Shown here piece after piece: positions 1-6,607 of a stretch of 11,828 bases of DNA (its first letter is position 1; each line of letters starts with the position of its first letter). Both the position numbers and the translations under genes were made by a program. The DNA is taken from positions 1-11,828 of the forward strand of contig DMAW01000058.1 in NCBI GenBank assembly GCA_003446375.1, read 5' to 3'. The notes under the pieces are model-generated. The model was given only the letters and a program-made list of their open reading frames with translations. It was not told the DNA's origin and made no database searches. The DNA is from Eubacteriaceae bacterium (GTDB taxonomy: Bacteria; Bacillota; Clostridia; Eubacteriales; Alkalibacteraceae).

Positions 1-321
1 AAAGTTTTAAGCAGGTATTCCGTACTTATTATAGACGAAATCGGCTATCTTCCTATGGACATACAGGGAGCAAATCTATTCTTCCAACTGATTGCTAAAA
101 GATACGAAAAGAACAGCACCATCTTCACTTCAAACAAGCCTTTTTCTCAATGGAATGATGTTTTTTCTGATACAACCATTGCTGCAGCAATACTGGATCG
201 GGTGCTTCATCATTGCAATGTTGTCAACATCAGAGGTGATAGCTACCGGTTAAAGGAGCGGAAAGAGCACATGAGAACCACCAAGAAGGTTAACACTTTA
301 TTCACAGAATCAGATGATTAA
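1..321 (+). CDS. istB: IS21-family transposition helper ATPase IstB, C-terminal part
   Basis: This is the 3' part of istB, open from base 1, so the real start lies upstream of the window; the first ATG in frame (55) is internal. IstB is a DnaA-like AAA+ ATPase that helps the IstA transposase choose and capture target DNA. The visible Walker B region reads VLIIDEIGYLP (about residues 8-18 of the fragment). It is followed by the sensor stretch TSNKPFSQW, the family-typical AAAILDRVLHH, and the C-terminal GDSYRLKERKE. About 106 residues are present of a protein usually near 250. The gene ends normally with TAA and shows no frameshift here. The Walker A half cannot be judged. Family assignment is secure. 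Confidence 0.9.
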   Translation, partial: KVLSRYSVLIIDEIGYLPMDIQGANLFFQLIAKRYEKNSTIFTSNKPFSQWNDVFSDTTIAAAILDRVLHHCNVVNIRGDSYRLKERKEHMRTTKKVNTLFTESDD

Positions 322-383
322 TAGCGCCGAAAAACTACATTTTTTAAGCGCCTTTTTCATGCAAATTTAAACCGCCCTTGACA
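1..383 (+). mobile_element. Right-hand part of an IS21-family insertion sequence
   Basis: The element enters from outside the window and contains the end of istB. After the istB stop come two AGCGCC direct repeats 24 bp apart (323-328 and 347-352). The proposed right tip is a sequence ending CTTGACA at about 377-383; read on the minus strand this begins TGTCAAGGGCGG. IS21 elements usually end in TG...CA and carry repeated transposase-binding motifs near their tips, which fits. The left end and istA are not visible, so the exact tip and any target duplication cannot be confirmed. Confidence 0.55.
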
Positions 384-696
384 CGTCTCTGTTCTCGTTT
401 CTTCCGACTACTTTGTTCTGTTACTTGGCATAGTTTTCTCTCTCTTTTCAATGTATACGGCATCAAAACCGAGTATCACTTTTCCATCGCAGTCCATGGT
501 CGTTATAATGTTTAAGATATCCGTTTTGAAACAAAAAAAATTCAGTTTTATGTGTGAACTGAAAGATTGGTATGGTCATTCCTCCTTTTCTATGCGTATA
601 ACTTGTTAATACCCACTGTACGAAACCACGACCATTCCACTTATCAAATCATTATAACTCTAGTTGTATTTTAACATAAATTTATTTTATAGATCA
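384..696. other. Non-coding spacer between IS element and regulator gene
   Basis: No convincing gene is seen in these roughly 310 bp. It holds a probable terminator for the leftward regulator (533-563) and a minus-strand open stretch at 408-575. That stretch has a protein-like tail (DCDGKVILGFDAVYIEKRE) but no start codon with a usable ribosome binding site. An AGGAGG complement at 581-586 lies only one base from an ATG (577-579), too close for normal initiation, and that ATG opens a different short frame. The spacer may be the residue of genes disrupted by the neighbouring insertion sequence. Confidence 0.45.
533..563 (-). terminator. Probable Rho-independent terminator of the regulator gene
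   Basis: Read on the minus strand, the perfect 7-bp stem TTCAGTT/AACTGAA (arms 557-563 and 541-547, 9-nt loop) is followed directly by eight T residues (540-533). It lies about 135 bp past the regulator stop codon in the right orientation. The stem is short and A/T-rich, so efficiency may be moderate. Confidence 0.5.
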
Positions 697-2745
697 TTAT
701 TTCAATAATAGATTCCTTAATGCAAAGTTAGATTCTGAATCAATAATTGCAGATAAGTTAAACGTTAATTTTTTATAAATTGATTTAAAATATTTATCTC
801 CAGAACTTTTAATTGCAAATAGACAGATTATTTTTACTGGAAATCCATCCCAATCGATTTCGTTCATTAAAGTAATTATGGCAACTTGTGAAATGTTTAT
901 AGTATCCAAATTTACAGGATGTGGAAGTGAAATTGAAGAACCAATATATGTATTAGTCCAATTTTCTCTTTCATAAACAGAATTTCTGAAATTTTTGTTT
1001 ACAATCCCTTCTGATTCGAATTTAGCACAAATAAAATCTAGGACTTCTTTTCGTGAAGAAAATTTCATATTGGCATAAATGTGATTATTAGAAAATACGG
1101 AACTCAATTCAGATATCTCAGTACGTCCGAGGAAGTATCTCAGTTTATTTACCCCTTCCACGGACATAAGTTCATGAATATTAATATGAGGTATATGATT
1201 AAGTCTGTTTTCTTCCAATGGCATATTACCTATTAATAGTTTGATGCTATTAGTGCTTGCCATGCCTATGATTTTCGAGATTGTATCATCATACATTAAA
1301 CCCATGAACTCGATATTATAGTCATTTTCAATTTCAGGAATAAATTTCTTTAAATGGTAAATGATATGTCGAGATGATCCCTCGCCTGTTATGCAATATA
1401 TAATAATATAAGGTTTGTTTTCATTGCTCAAAGTGATTTCTTTTTTGATTTCGGTATTTGTTATTTTATTAATTAGTTCTTGTGAAGATTCACATACTTT
1501 TCTCCAATACATAGCATCCATTAACATAACAGTATCTACTCTCGGCACTGATGAAATTTCCAAATTCAAATCATTTCTTAAGTTTTTCCACATTTCAGTT
1601 AAAGAACCCATATCAGTTAATAGTAATATGCCTTTTTTACAATTCATTTCTTTTATTTTGGATTTTATTACTTTAAATATTTTTAAAGGATTGATATCCA
1701 TGTCCATATCTATGGCATAAACATTGGTGTCTTTAATAAAATATTTTGCAACATCTAACATAGCAGAAGCAACTTTACCATGGCATACAACTAGAATACC
1801 TATATCCAAGTCAGTGGATGCTCTGTTAAGTGATTGATTAAGATACATGCATATATAAGCAGCTTCATCTTTGGGTATTTCTATTTGATATTTACTTTCC
1901 AATGCTGAAATTAAGTGCAATGATAAATCAAATAGCTCTTTGTTTTCTGATTGTACTCTATCTAAACTAGGATGTATTATTTGAAGGTTGTTTTTTATTC
2001 TCTCTATTGCAATAGAAACATGGTGTCCTAATGCAATTTTTAGATTTCTTTTAAAGACTAGCTCTGGAATTATTTGCTGAGCATATATGATGAAATCATC
2101 TATGATTTGCAAGAGTTCTTTTCCAATTAAACTTTCTGCCTCTATAGGTTCAGAAAAAATCAAATCTGATTCTTTCATATGATATTTAATATTTTCTACG
2201 ATAAAAGACTGGAGCAGAGAGTTGATTTCTAACTTGCTGTAGCCGCTTTCCAGTAATTCACTTTTCTTTTGATCAATATATTTGTATATATCTGTAGAAT
2301 CATGATCATTTGAATTGACTAATGTATCCTTAGTAATTTTTAAATTTGATGACACAATGTCACTATACACATCGTCATTCGGAGAGTTGAACCACAAATC
2401 TCGTACGTGTGTAGGAAGCATGTCTAGTGTTACTTCCGATTGATTTCTTTCTCCTATTGAATATAATAAATATGCTTTAGCTATGGTAACTTTAAGTTCG
2501 CTTTCTAATGAACCAAAATTATATGTAGGAGTATATTTTTTTAATGCACTATACGCTTCATGAGAAATTGAAAGAGTTTGACCTATTCTGCTAGATTCTT
2601 TATTAACTATATATTCAATGAATTCAAGCTTTTCGTTAATTGGACGAATGCTAAGGGGTGGCAGTTCAATAATCATTGGAATTCTCCTTCGGAAAGTTCC
2701 CAATAATTTTGATTCAATATTTTCAGTAGTAGCAGCTATAACCAT
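697..2745 (-). CDS. LevR-like sigma-54 activator, C-terminal piece (frameshifted gene)
   Basis: This frame continues the regulator begun at 3587 after a one-base shift near 2739-2760. Numbering from the internal ATG at 2745, residues 1-118 complete the sigma-54 AAA+ domain, with an arginine-rich FRRRIP segment at 18-23. A PTS regulation domain follows (about 200-305; LGHH at 239-242, IPKDEAAY at 290-297). Next is an EIIA(Man)-like domain (about 312-425; candidate phospho-His322 in VVCHGK), then an EIIB(Gat)-like domain (about 445-540; Cys451 in CITGEGS). The last is an EIIA(Fru)-like domain (about 550-682; His609 in LPHP). Such domains let PTS phosphorylation tune activator output. The ATG at 2745 has no ribosome binding site, so independent translation is unlikely. 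B. subtilis LevR ends in a second PRD; here the end looks like EIIA(Fru). Domain assignments are firm, limits approximate. Confidence 0.85.
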   Translation of the reverse strand: MVIAATTENIESKLLGTFRRRIPMIIELPPLSIRPINEKLEFIEYIVNKESSRIGQTLSISHEAYSALKKYTPTYNFGSLESELKVTIAKAYLLYSIGERNQSEVTLDMLPTHVRDLWFNSPNDDVYSDIVSSNLKITKDTLVNSNDHDSTDIYKYIDQKKSELLESGYSKLEINSLLQSFIVENIKYHMKESDLIFSEPIEAESLIGKELLQIIDDFIIYAQQIIPELVFKRNLKIALGHHVSIAIERIKNNLQIIHPSLDRVQSENKELFDLSLHLISALESKYQIEIPKDEAAYICMYLNQSLNRASTDLDIGILVVCHGKVASAMLDVAKYFIKDTNVYAIDMDMDINPLKIFKVIKSKIKEMNCKKGILLLTDMGSLTEMWKNLRNDLNLEISSVPRVDTVMLMDAMYWRKVCESSQELINKITNTEIKKEITLSNENKPYIIIYCITGEGSSRHIIYHLKKFIPEIENDYNIEFMGLMYDDTISKIIGMASTNSIKLLIGNMPLEENRLNHIPHINIHELMSVEGVNKLRYFLGRTEISELSSVFSNNHIYANMKFSSRKEVLDFICAKFESEGIVNKNFRNSVYERENWTNTYIGSSISLPHPVNLDTINISQVAIITLMNEIDWDGFPVKIICLFAIKSSGDKYFKSIYKKLTFNLSAIIDSESNFALRNLLLK

Positions 2746-3587
2746 AACTGATACACATGTTCAATTTCAGTTTGACCAAGTTTTCGGTATTTTCCATTAT
2801 CGATGACATTGAATAGCATCTCTTGCCCTTCAGCTGGTAGTCTGTGTACTTCATCAAGAAAAATCATACCTTCATTTGCTAAAGAGATTAACCCATCTTT
2901 ATCTTTTTCAGCACCGGTGAATGCACCTTTGACATGGCCAAATAAATGAGAGTACAATAGTTGAACATTCTCTGAATAGTCTGCACAGTTAAAAACAATG
3001 AACTTATCTTTTTTGATTACGTCATTTGCCACAGCAAATTCATACATGAGTTTCGCCAAGAGACTTTTTCCTACACCTGATTCACCAATAATAATTGTGT
3101 TTAATCCTTTGGGAGGATATAAAACTGCGGCTTTTGCATGAAGTATTTGTGATTTCAAACTACCTTGTGAACCAATCATTTTTAAAAATGGATCATATTC
3201 AGTTGCAGCTTTTTTATCAATATGGGTTTGAAGTGATAATTCTTGAGTTTCACTGATATTTTTCTTGGTTTTTAAGTTGTTATCGGATGTAAGTTGGTGT
3301 TTTTTAATAACAGTATTCACAAATGATGTTGAGACGGAGTATCCTTTATCATTAAGAATAGAAGTCAATTTTCGCAAACTATATGAAGGATGATCTTTCA
3401 TTAAAATTTTTAACTCTTTAGTTAACTGTGGCTCCAATCTCTTTTTTGAAGATTCAATATTTAATTTTTTTCTAATTGTGCTTACGTACTCTCTTGTAAC
3501 TTTTAATTGATCTGCTATTTCTTGATCTGAGAGTGCTGTCTTACCCTCTAATTCAATTAATTCTAAAAGTGATTTTTCTATAGACAT
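2736..3587 (-). CDS. LevR-like sigma-54 activator, N-terminal piece (frameshifted gene)
   Basis: This is the DNA-binding and ATPase half of an enhancer-binding protein that remodels sigma-54 RNA polymerase. I chose ATG 3587 (protein begins MSIEKSLLEL) because AAAGGA lies 10 nt upstream; an in-frame ATG at 3623 would add 12 residues but precedes this site. Numbering from 3587, there is a helix-turn-helix at about 19-43 (DQEIADQLKVTREYVS), a second helical DNA-binding-like unit at 54-98, then the AAA+ core. The core shows Walker A GESGVGKS (168-175), the sigma-54 contact loop GAFTGA (221-226) and Walker B MIFLDEVHRLP (241-251). The frame then breaks and stops at 2736, before the second half of the AAA+ domain. 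It is divergent from the PTS/dehydrogenase operon and is its likely activator. Alone this piece should not be a working ATPase. Confidence 0.87.
   Translation of the reverse strand: MSIEKSLLELIELEGKTALSDQEIADQLKVTREYVSTIRKKLNIESSKKRLEPQLTKELKILMKDHPSYSLRKLTSILNDKGYSVSTSFVNTVIKKHQLTSDNNLKTKKNISETQELSLQTHIDKKAATEYDPFLKMIGSQGSLKSQILHAKAAVLYPPKGLNTIIIGESGVGKSLLAKLMYEFAVANDVIKKDKFIVFNCADYSENVQLLYSHLFGHVKGAFTGAEKDKDGLISLANEGMIFLDEVHRLPAEGQEMLFNVIDNGKYRKLGQTEIEHVYQLWL
2739..2760 (-). other. Frameshift site inside the regulator AAA+ domain
   Basis: The upstream frame stops at 2736-2738. The downstream frame has TGA codons at 2761-2763 and just before it, so the shift must fall in these roughly 22 bases. 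Losing one base (equivalent to a -1 shift) joins ...TEIEHV to SVMVIAATTEN, giving a continuous LevR-like AAA+ sequence. No X-XXY-YYZ slippery heptamer is seen here, so programmed frameshifting is not supported. A true mutation or a sequencing/assembly error are the remaining explanations. Confidence 0.85.
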
Positions 3588-3649
3588 CTTTACCAAATCC
3601 TTTCGCTTAACAAAAAAAAACAAAATTAAAAATAAAGCAACTTTTAAAA

Positions 3650-3655
3650 ATTATA
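3650..3655 (-). promoter_or_regulatory. Possible -10 element of the regulator gene
   Basis: On the minus strand this is TATAAT, about 60 bp upstream of the chosen regulator start and pointing leftward. A convincing -35 hexamer at 16-18 bp spacing is not seen, so the promoter would be weak or need an activator. The adjacent cre-like sequence would sit in the spacer. Confidence 0.3.
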
Positions 3656-3656
3656 C

Positions 3657-3671
3657 ATGTAAACGTAAACT
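3657..3671. promoter_or_regulatory. Candidate CcpA cre operator
   Basis: ATGTAAACGTAAACT fits every fixed position of the loose Bacillus cre consensus WTGNAANCGNWNNCW and differs at one position from the stricter TGWAARCGYTWNCW. It overlaps the likely spacer of the leftward regulator promoter and lies about 140 bp upstream of the sigma-54 promoter. CcpA binding here would be expected to lower activator synthesis when preferred sugars are present. Consensus match only; AT-rich DNA gives chance hits. Confidence 0.5.
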
Positions 3672-3693
3672 CGATGTACGCAGATGTAACATT

Positions 3694-3712
3694 AGTATAT
3701 GTACAGTATACT
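3694..3712. promoter_or_regulatory. Candidate activator-binding palindrome (UAS)
   Basis: AGTATA-N7-TATACT is an inverted repeat with perfect 6-bp arms. Its centre (3703) is about 130 bp before the predicted sigma-54 transcription start, a distance typical of enhancer sites; the LevR site of the B. subtilis levanase operon lies at a similar distance. ATGTA motifs recur just upstream (3657, 3674, 3684) and inside it (3699), so the true binding unit could be wider. Confidence 0.4.
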
Positions 3713-3807
3713 TTAATAAACATAATTTTGTATATAAAAACTTAAAAACTCATAAAAAAGAACTTGAATCCAAGTGTTTTGATTCGTTATACAATTGAAC
3801 ACAAAAA

Positions 3808-3823
3808 TTGGCACGGATATTGC
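3808..3823 (+). promoter_or_regulatory. Sigma-54 (-24/-12) promoter of the PTS/dehydrogenase operon
   Basis: TTGGCACGGATATTGC matches the RpoN consensus TGGCACG-N4-TTGC exactly, with GG at 3810-3811 and GC at 3822-3823 at the canonical spacing. Transcription should begin near 3834-3835, giving a leader of about 123 nt before the first gene. It faces the operon and sits next to a divergent sigma-54 activator gene. Such promoters need an activator and ATP hydrolysis for open-complex formation. Confidence 0.88.
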
Positions 3824-3859
3824 GTATATAATATTACAAAGAATCAATCACAGCTAGGC

Positions 3860-3874
3860 TGAGTTTAAAACTCA
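3860..3874. promoter_or_regulatory. Perfect palindrome in the operon leader
   Basis: TGAGTTT-A-AAACTCA has perfect 7-bp arms around one central base. It starts about 26 nt after the predicted transcription start. With a one-base centre it is poor as an RNA hairpin and better suited to a dimeric protein operator. Function is unknown; chance is possible in this AT-rich DNA. Confidence 0.35.
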
Positions 3875-3957
3875 CTTGAATGTTACTGGTCTATTTGTAT
3901 TAAGGCATAGAAATGAGATCTGTTTTAGAAAAAAGTGGGGAATATTGGAGGTGAAAT

Positions 3958-4362
3958 ATGGATCAGACTATTAATAAAAGCAAGTTGCTTATCAGCATTA
4001 AAGAACGAATCGACGAATATTTAAAAGCTGAAGGAATATTAAAGTTGATTTCTGTACCCTTATTGATGGATGCGATATTTATGAACTGTGTATTAGTTAT
4101 TAAAGCAAGCTCAGTATTTTATAAACTTTGCATAAAAGGTGGACTTCCGTTGTTCTTTACTGGTATACCAATTGGAGCATCATTTTTCTTGATATATATA
4201 GGAATGCTATATGTTGGTTTACCTAGGAAGATAATCGGTGTGTTAGAAAAAAATGGTAGGGCATCACCTGGAAAGAAAAGATGGATAATCACATTAGGAG
4301 TAATGTTAAGCTTTAGAATTTTTATAGCTATAATACTATCGATATATGACAGCGTGCTATAA
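3958..4362 (+). CDS. Small membrane protein of unknown function, first gene of the operon
   Basis: A 134-residue protein I do not recognise. It begins with a charged N-terminal segment of about 28 residues (KERIDEYLKAEG). Three likely membrane-spanning stretches follow: about 29-50, 60-88 (rich in G, F, I and L) and 109-130. A basic loop lies between the last two (VLEKNGRASPGKKRW, about 94-109). No enzyme motif or signal-peptidase site is evident. The start is supported by GGAGGTG 4 nt before the ATG. It is the first gene behind the sigma-54 promoter and 44 bp before the EIIA gene, so it is probably made with the PTS. It could be a PTS accessory subunit, a substrate-entry factor or a membrane regulator; none of these is shown by the sequence. 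Confidence 0.75.
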   Translation: MDQTINKSKLLISIKERIDEYLKAEGILKLISVPLLMDAIFMNCVLVIKASSVFYKLCIKGGLPLFFTGIPIGASFFLIYIGMLYVGLPRKIIGVLEKNGRASPGKKRWIITLGVMLSFRIFIAIILSIYDSVL

Positions 4363-4406
4363 ATCTATACAAACTGTAAAAATAGCAAGGAGGAAGATCA
4401 AAATTT

Positions 4407-4871
4407 ATGAATGATGTATATCTGAAAGAAGAATTTATTTTAAACAACTATAAATGTGAAAAATTTGAAGACGTTATTTATGCGTTATGTCAAAGACTGG
4501 TGGAAGGAAAAGCTATAGAGAAAGAGTATTTTGACGCTGTTATTGAAAGAGAGAAAAAATTTCCAACTGGATTACCCACAGAACCTTATAAAGTTGCGAT
4601 TCCTCATGCAAGTGGTGATGGCCTAGTGTTGAAGTCATCTTTAGCAGTAGCGGTCTTGAATAAGCCAGTGAATGTAATAGAAGCAGGATCAAGTGTTGGA
4701 AAGAATTTAAAGGTAGACATAGTATTTTTGATAGCTATGAAAAGTGCAGATGGACAGTTGGATATGCTCAGAAGACTTAATGAAATATTCACAAAAAAAG
4801 AATATTTAGAGAAAATAAAAAATTCAGAAACGCCAAAGGAAGTTATTAATATCTTACAAAACGTAGAGTAA
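4407..4871 (+). CDS. gatA: PTS EIIA component, galactitol/fructose family
   Basis: A cytoplasmic 154-residue phosphocarrier that takes phosphate from HPr and passes it to EIIB. The fold is the fructose/mannitol/nitrogen type EIIA. Its active-site histidine is His67 in VAIPHAS, preceded by the typical EREKKFPTGLP stretch (47-57). A second conserved helix reads FLIAMKSADGQLDML (about 107-121). The length matches GatA of E. coli (about 150). AAGGAGG at 4387-4393 serves the ATG with a rather long 13-nt gap. The following genes are the matching EIIB and EIIC on separate chains, as in galactitol systems. Substrate cannot be read from EIIA. Confidence 0.9.
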   Translation: MNDVYLKEEFILNNYKCEKFEDVIYALCQRLVEGKAIEKEYFDAVIEREKKFPTGLPTEPYKVAIPHASGDGLVLKSSLAVAVLNKPVNVIEAGSSVGKNLKVDIVFLIAMKSADGQLDMLRRLNEIFTKKEYLEKIKNSETPKEVINILQNVE

Positions 4872-4963
4872 CAATACTTTTATAATAATAATTTTAAACA
4901 TATGTTAAGAACCTCATCTAATCAATAAATTAATGAACTAAATTAAGAAGGGAGAGAACTTAT

Positions 4964-5275
4964 TTGAGAAAAGTTAAAATTATTTGTGCTTGTGCAGCTG
5001 CAATTGCACAATCAACTATGATGCAAATGAGGCTACAGGATGAATTTGAAAAAAGAGATATTCCAGTTCAAATTGAAAAATGCATTTTTGCGGAAATTCC
5101 AGGTAAAGTTGAAAGCTTTAAACCAAATTTTGTTTTTGGAGCTGGAGATGTGCCATATGAATTGGATGTACCAGTATATAATGGTTTTCCGATAATTACT
5201 GGTATAGGTATGGAAGCTATGTTTGAAAGCTTTTTCGAAGATGTACAAAAGTTGTTAGAAAGTAATATTGATTAA
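4964..5275 (+). CDS. gatB: PTS EIIB component, galactitol family (TTG start)
   Basis: A 103-residue cytoplasmic EIIB that carries phosphate on a cysteine and phosphorylates the sugar during transport. Cys10 aligns with the catalytic Cys of GatB, where the E. coli loop reads CGGAVATSTM. Here the loop is CAAAIAQSTM: the two glycines after Cys are alanine and one Thr is Gln, a non-canonical phosphate loop. Cys8 lies nearby. The C-terminal part (VPVYNGFPIITGIGMEAMFE, about 70-89) is typical of the family. Translation starts at TTG, supported by AAGGGAG at 4948-4954, 9 nt upstream; no in-frame ATG gives a full N-terminus. A 92-bp AT-rich gap separates it from the EIIA gene, with no clear structure in it. 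Confidence 0.9.
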   Translation: MRKVKIICACAAAIAQSTMMQMRLQDEFEKRDIPVQIEKCIFAEIPGKVESFKPNFVFGAGDVPYELDVPVYNGFPIITGIGMEAMFESFFEDVQKLLESNID

Positions 5276-5304
5276 GAACCAAAATTTAAGATGAGGGGTT
5301 AATA

Positions 5305-5322
5305 TAATAATAATAATAATAA
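5305..5322 (+). repeat. (TAA)6 microsatellite beside the EIIC ribosome binding site
   Basis: Six perfect TAA repeats run straight into GGAGGT (5323-5328), the ribosome binding site of the EIIC gene. Copy-number change would alter the region just upstream of the site, not the site-to-ATG spacing. Such tracts can be length-variable; no variation can be shown from one sequence. Confidence 0.8.
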
Positions 5323-5334
5323 GGAGGTATAATT

Positions 5335-6594
5335 ATGGAGTTTATTAAGGGGATGTTAGATTTTATTTTAGGAATGGGGCCAGTGGCATTGATGCCATTG
5401 ATAATACTGATATTTGGGTTGATTTTTAAAGTAAAAATACAAAAAGCTTTAAAAGCAGGATTAACGGTAGGAATGGGATTTATAGGAATCAATGCCATTA
5501 TTGGTATATTAGTAAATAACTTGGGACCGGCTTCACAAGCTATGATTGAAAATTGGGGGATAGAACTAAATGTAATTGACATGGGATGGGCTGTAACAGC
5601 AGCTGTAAGTTGGGGATCAGTAATAGTACCCTTTGTATTTGCGAGTGTTTTAATAGTAAATATTATCATGGTATATACTGGTTTAACCAAGACGTTTAGT
5701 GTTGACATTTGGAATTATTGGTCTTTTATTTTTGGTGGAGCTCTAGTATATTACCAAACAGGAAATTTGGTATTGGGAGTTTTAGCTGGTGTTATTACAG
5801 CAGTTGGAATTCTTAAGCTCGCAGATTTTGCTTATCCAATGACTAAGGATCATTATCCTGGTGTATCATTTCCACATGGTTGTACAATTTCTTGGGCTCC
5901 CTTTGCTGTTTTTATGAACAAATTAATTGATAAGATCCCAGGTTTAAATCAATTAAAAGCGGATCCTGATTCTATAAAAAAGAGACTTGGTTTTTTCGGT
6001 GAACCGATGGTGATTGGTATTATAGTTGGTTTGATAATTGGTTTTTCAGCAATGTATGATGCGCAGAATATTATTTTATTGGCGATGAATATGGGAGCTG
6101 TTATGCTATTAATGCCTAAAATGGTTGCTTTATTAATGGAAGGATTATCAGTTATAGCTAGTGGTGCTCAGGAATATTTAAGAAATAGTGAAAGATTAAA
6201 AGGTAAAGACATATTAATTGGAATTGATGGAGCTATAATTCTTGGAATGCCTGGCGTAATAGCAAGTGGAGTATTAATGGTTCCGATAATCCTACTATTG
6301 GCAGTATTGTTACCTGGGAATCGCGTGCTTCCTTTTGCAGACCTTTCTGTTTTGCCTATTTGGTTTGGATGGAATACTATCGCAGCAAAAGGAAATGTAG
6401 TCAGGGGTGTTTTGATAAGTACCGTAATGGCAATATTTGTGCTGTTTATAGCAACTGATTTAGCACAATTAACAACAACTATGGCATCTGAAATTGGTTT
6501 TGCATTCCCGTCAGGTGCAACAGAAATTACAAGCTTAGCGACTGGGCAACACTTAATTTCATGGATTGTAGTTAAAATATTTTCAATATTTTAA
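5335..6594 (+). CDS. gatC: PTS EIIC permease, galactitol family
   Basis: A 419-residue polytopic membrane permease that forms the transport channel of the Gat-type PTS. Family features run through the protein: GMGPVALMPLIILIFG near the start, NLGPASQAMIENWGI (about 61-75), WNYWSFIFGGAL (about 126-137), the FPHG substrate-loop motif followed by a KLIDKIPGLNQL segment (about 179-207), FGEPMVIGIIVGLIIGF (about 220-236), VMLLMP and PGNRVLPFADL. About ten or more hydrophobic segments are evident. It is about 30 residues shorter than E. coli GatC and lacks the last C-terminal helix seen there; the end otherwise looks natural. GGAGGT sits 6 nt before the ATG. Galactitol is the family name, not proof of substrate; the family also covers other polyols. 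Confidence 0.92.
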   Translation: MEFIKGMLDFILGMGPVALMPLIILIFGLIFKVKIQKALKAGLTVGMGFIGINAIIGILVNNLGPASQAMIENWGIELNVIDMGWAVTAAVSWGSVIVPFVFASVLIVNIIMVYTGLTKTFSVDIWNYWSFIFGGALVYYQTGNLVLGVLAGVITAVGILKLADFAYPMTKDHYPGVSFPHGCTISWAPFAVFMNKLIDKIPGLNQLKADPDSIKKRLGFFGEPMVIGIIVGLIIGFSAMYDAQNIILLAMNMGAVMLLMPKMVALLMEGLSVIASGAQEYLRNSERLKGKDILIGIDGAIILGMPGVIASGVLMVPIILLLAVLLPGNRVLPFADLSVLPIWFGWNTIAAKGNVVRGVLISTVMAIFVLFIATDLAQLTTTMASEIGFAFPSGATEITSLATGQHLISWIVVKIFSIF

Positions 6595-6607
6595 CAAATA
6601 ACTAAAG

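Noticed and set aside
577..586. Minus-strand AGGAGG followed by ATG
   Set aside because: Only one base separates them, and the frame ends after about 40 codons inside a non-coding region.
2736..2763. Programmed ribosomal frameshift in the regulator
   Set aside because: The shift window is fixed by stops in both frames, and no slippery heptamer or obvious downstream pairing element is seen in it.
3835..3957. Thiamine (TPP) riboswitch in the operon leader, prompted by GGCTGAG and the ThDP enzyme downstream
   Set aside because: The conserved THI-box segments are not present; only a short chance similarity and a palindrome are seen.
5286..5708. Minus-strand open frame of 140 codons opposite the EIIC gene
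   Set aside because: It is antisense to a clear EIIC gene, and its poly-Tyr end is only the (TAA)n tract read backwards.
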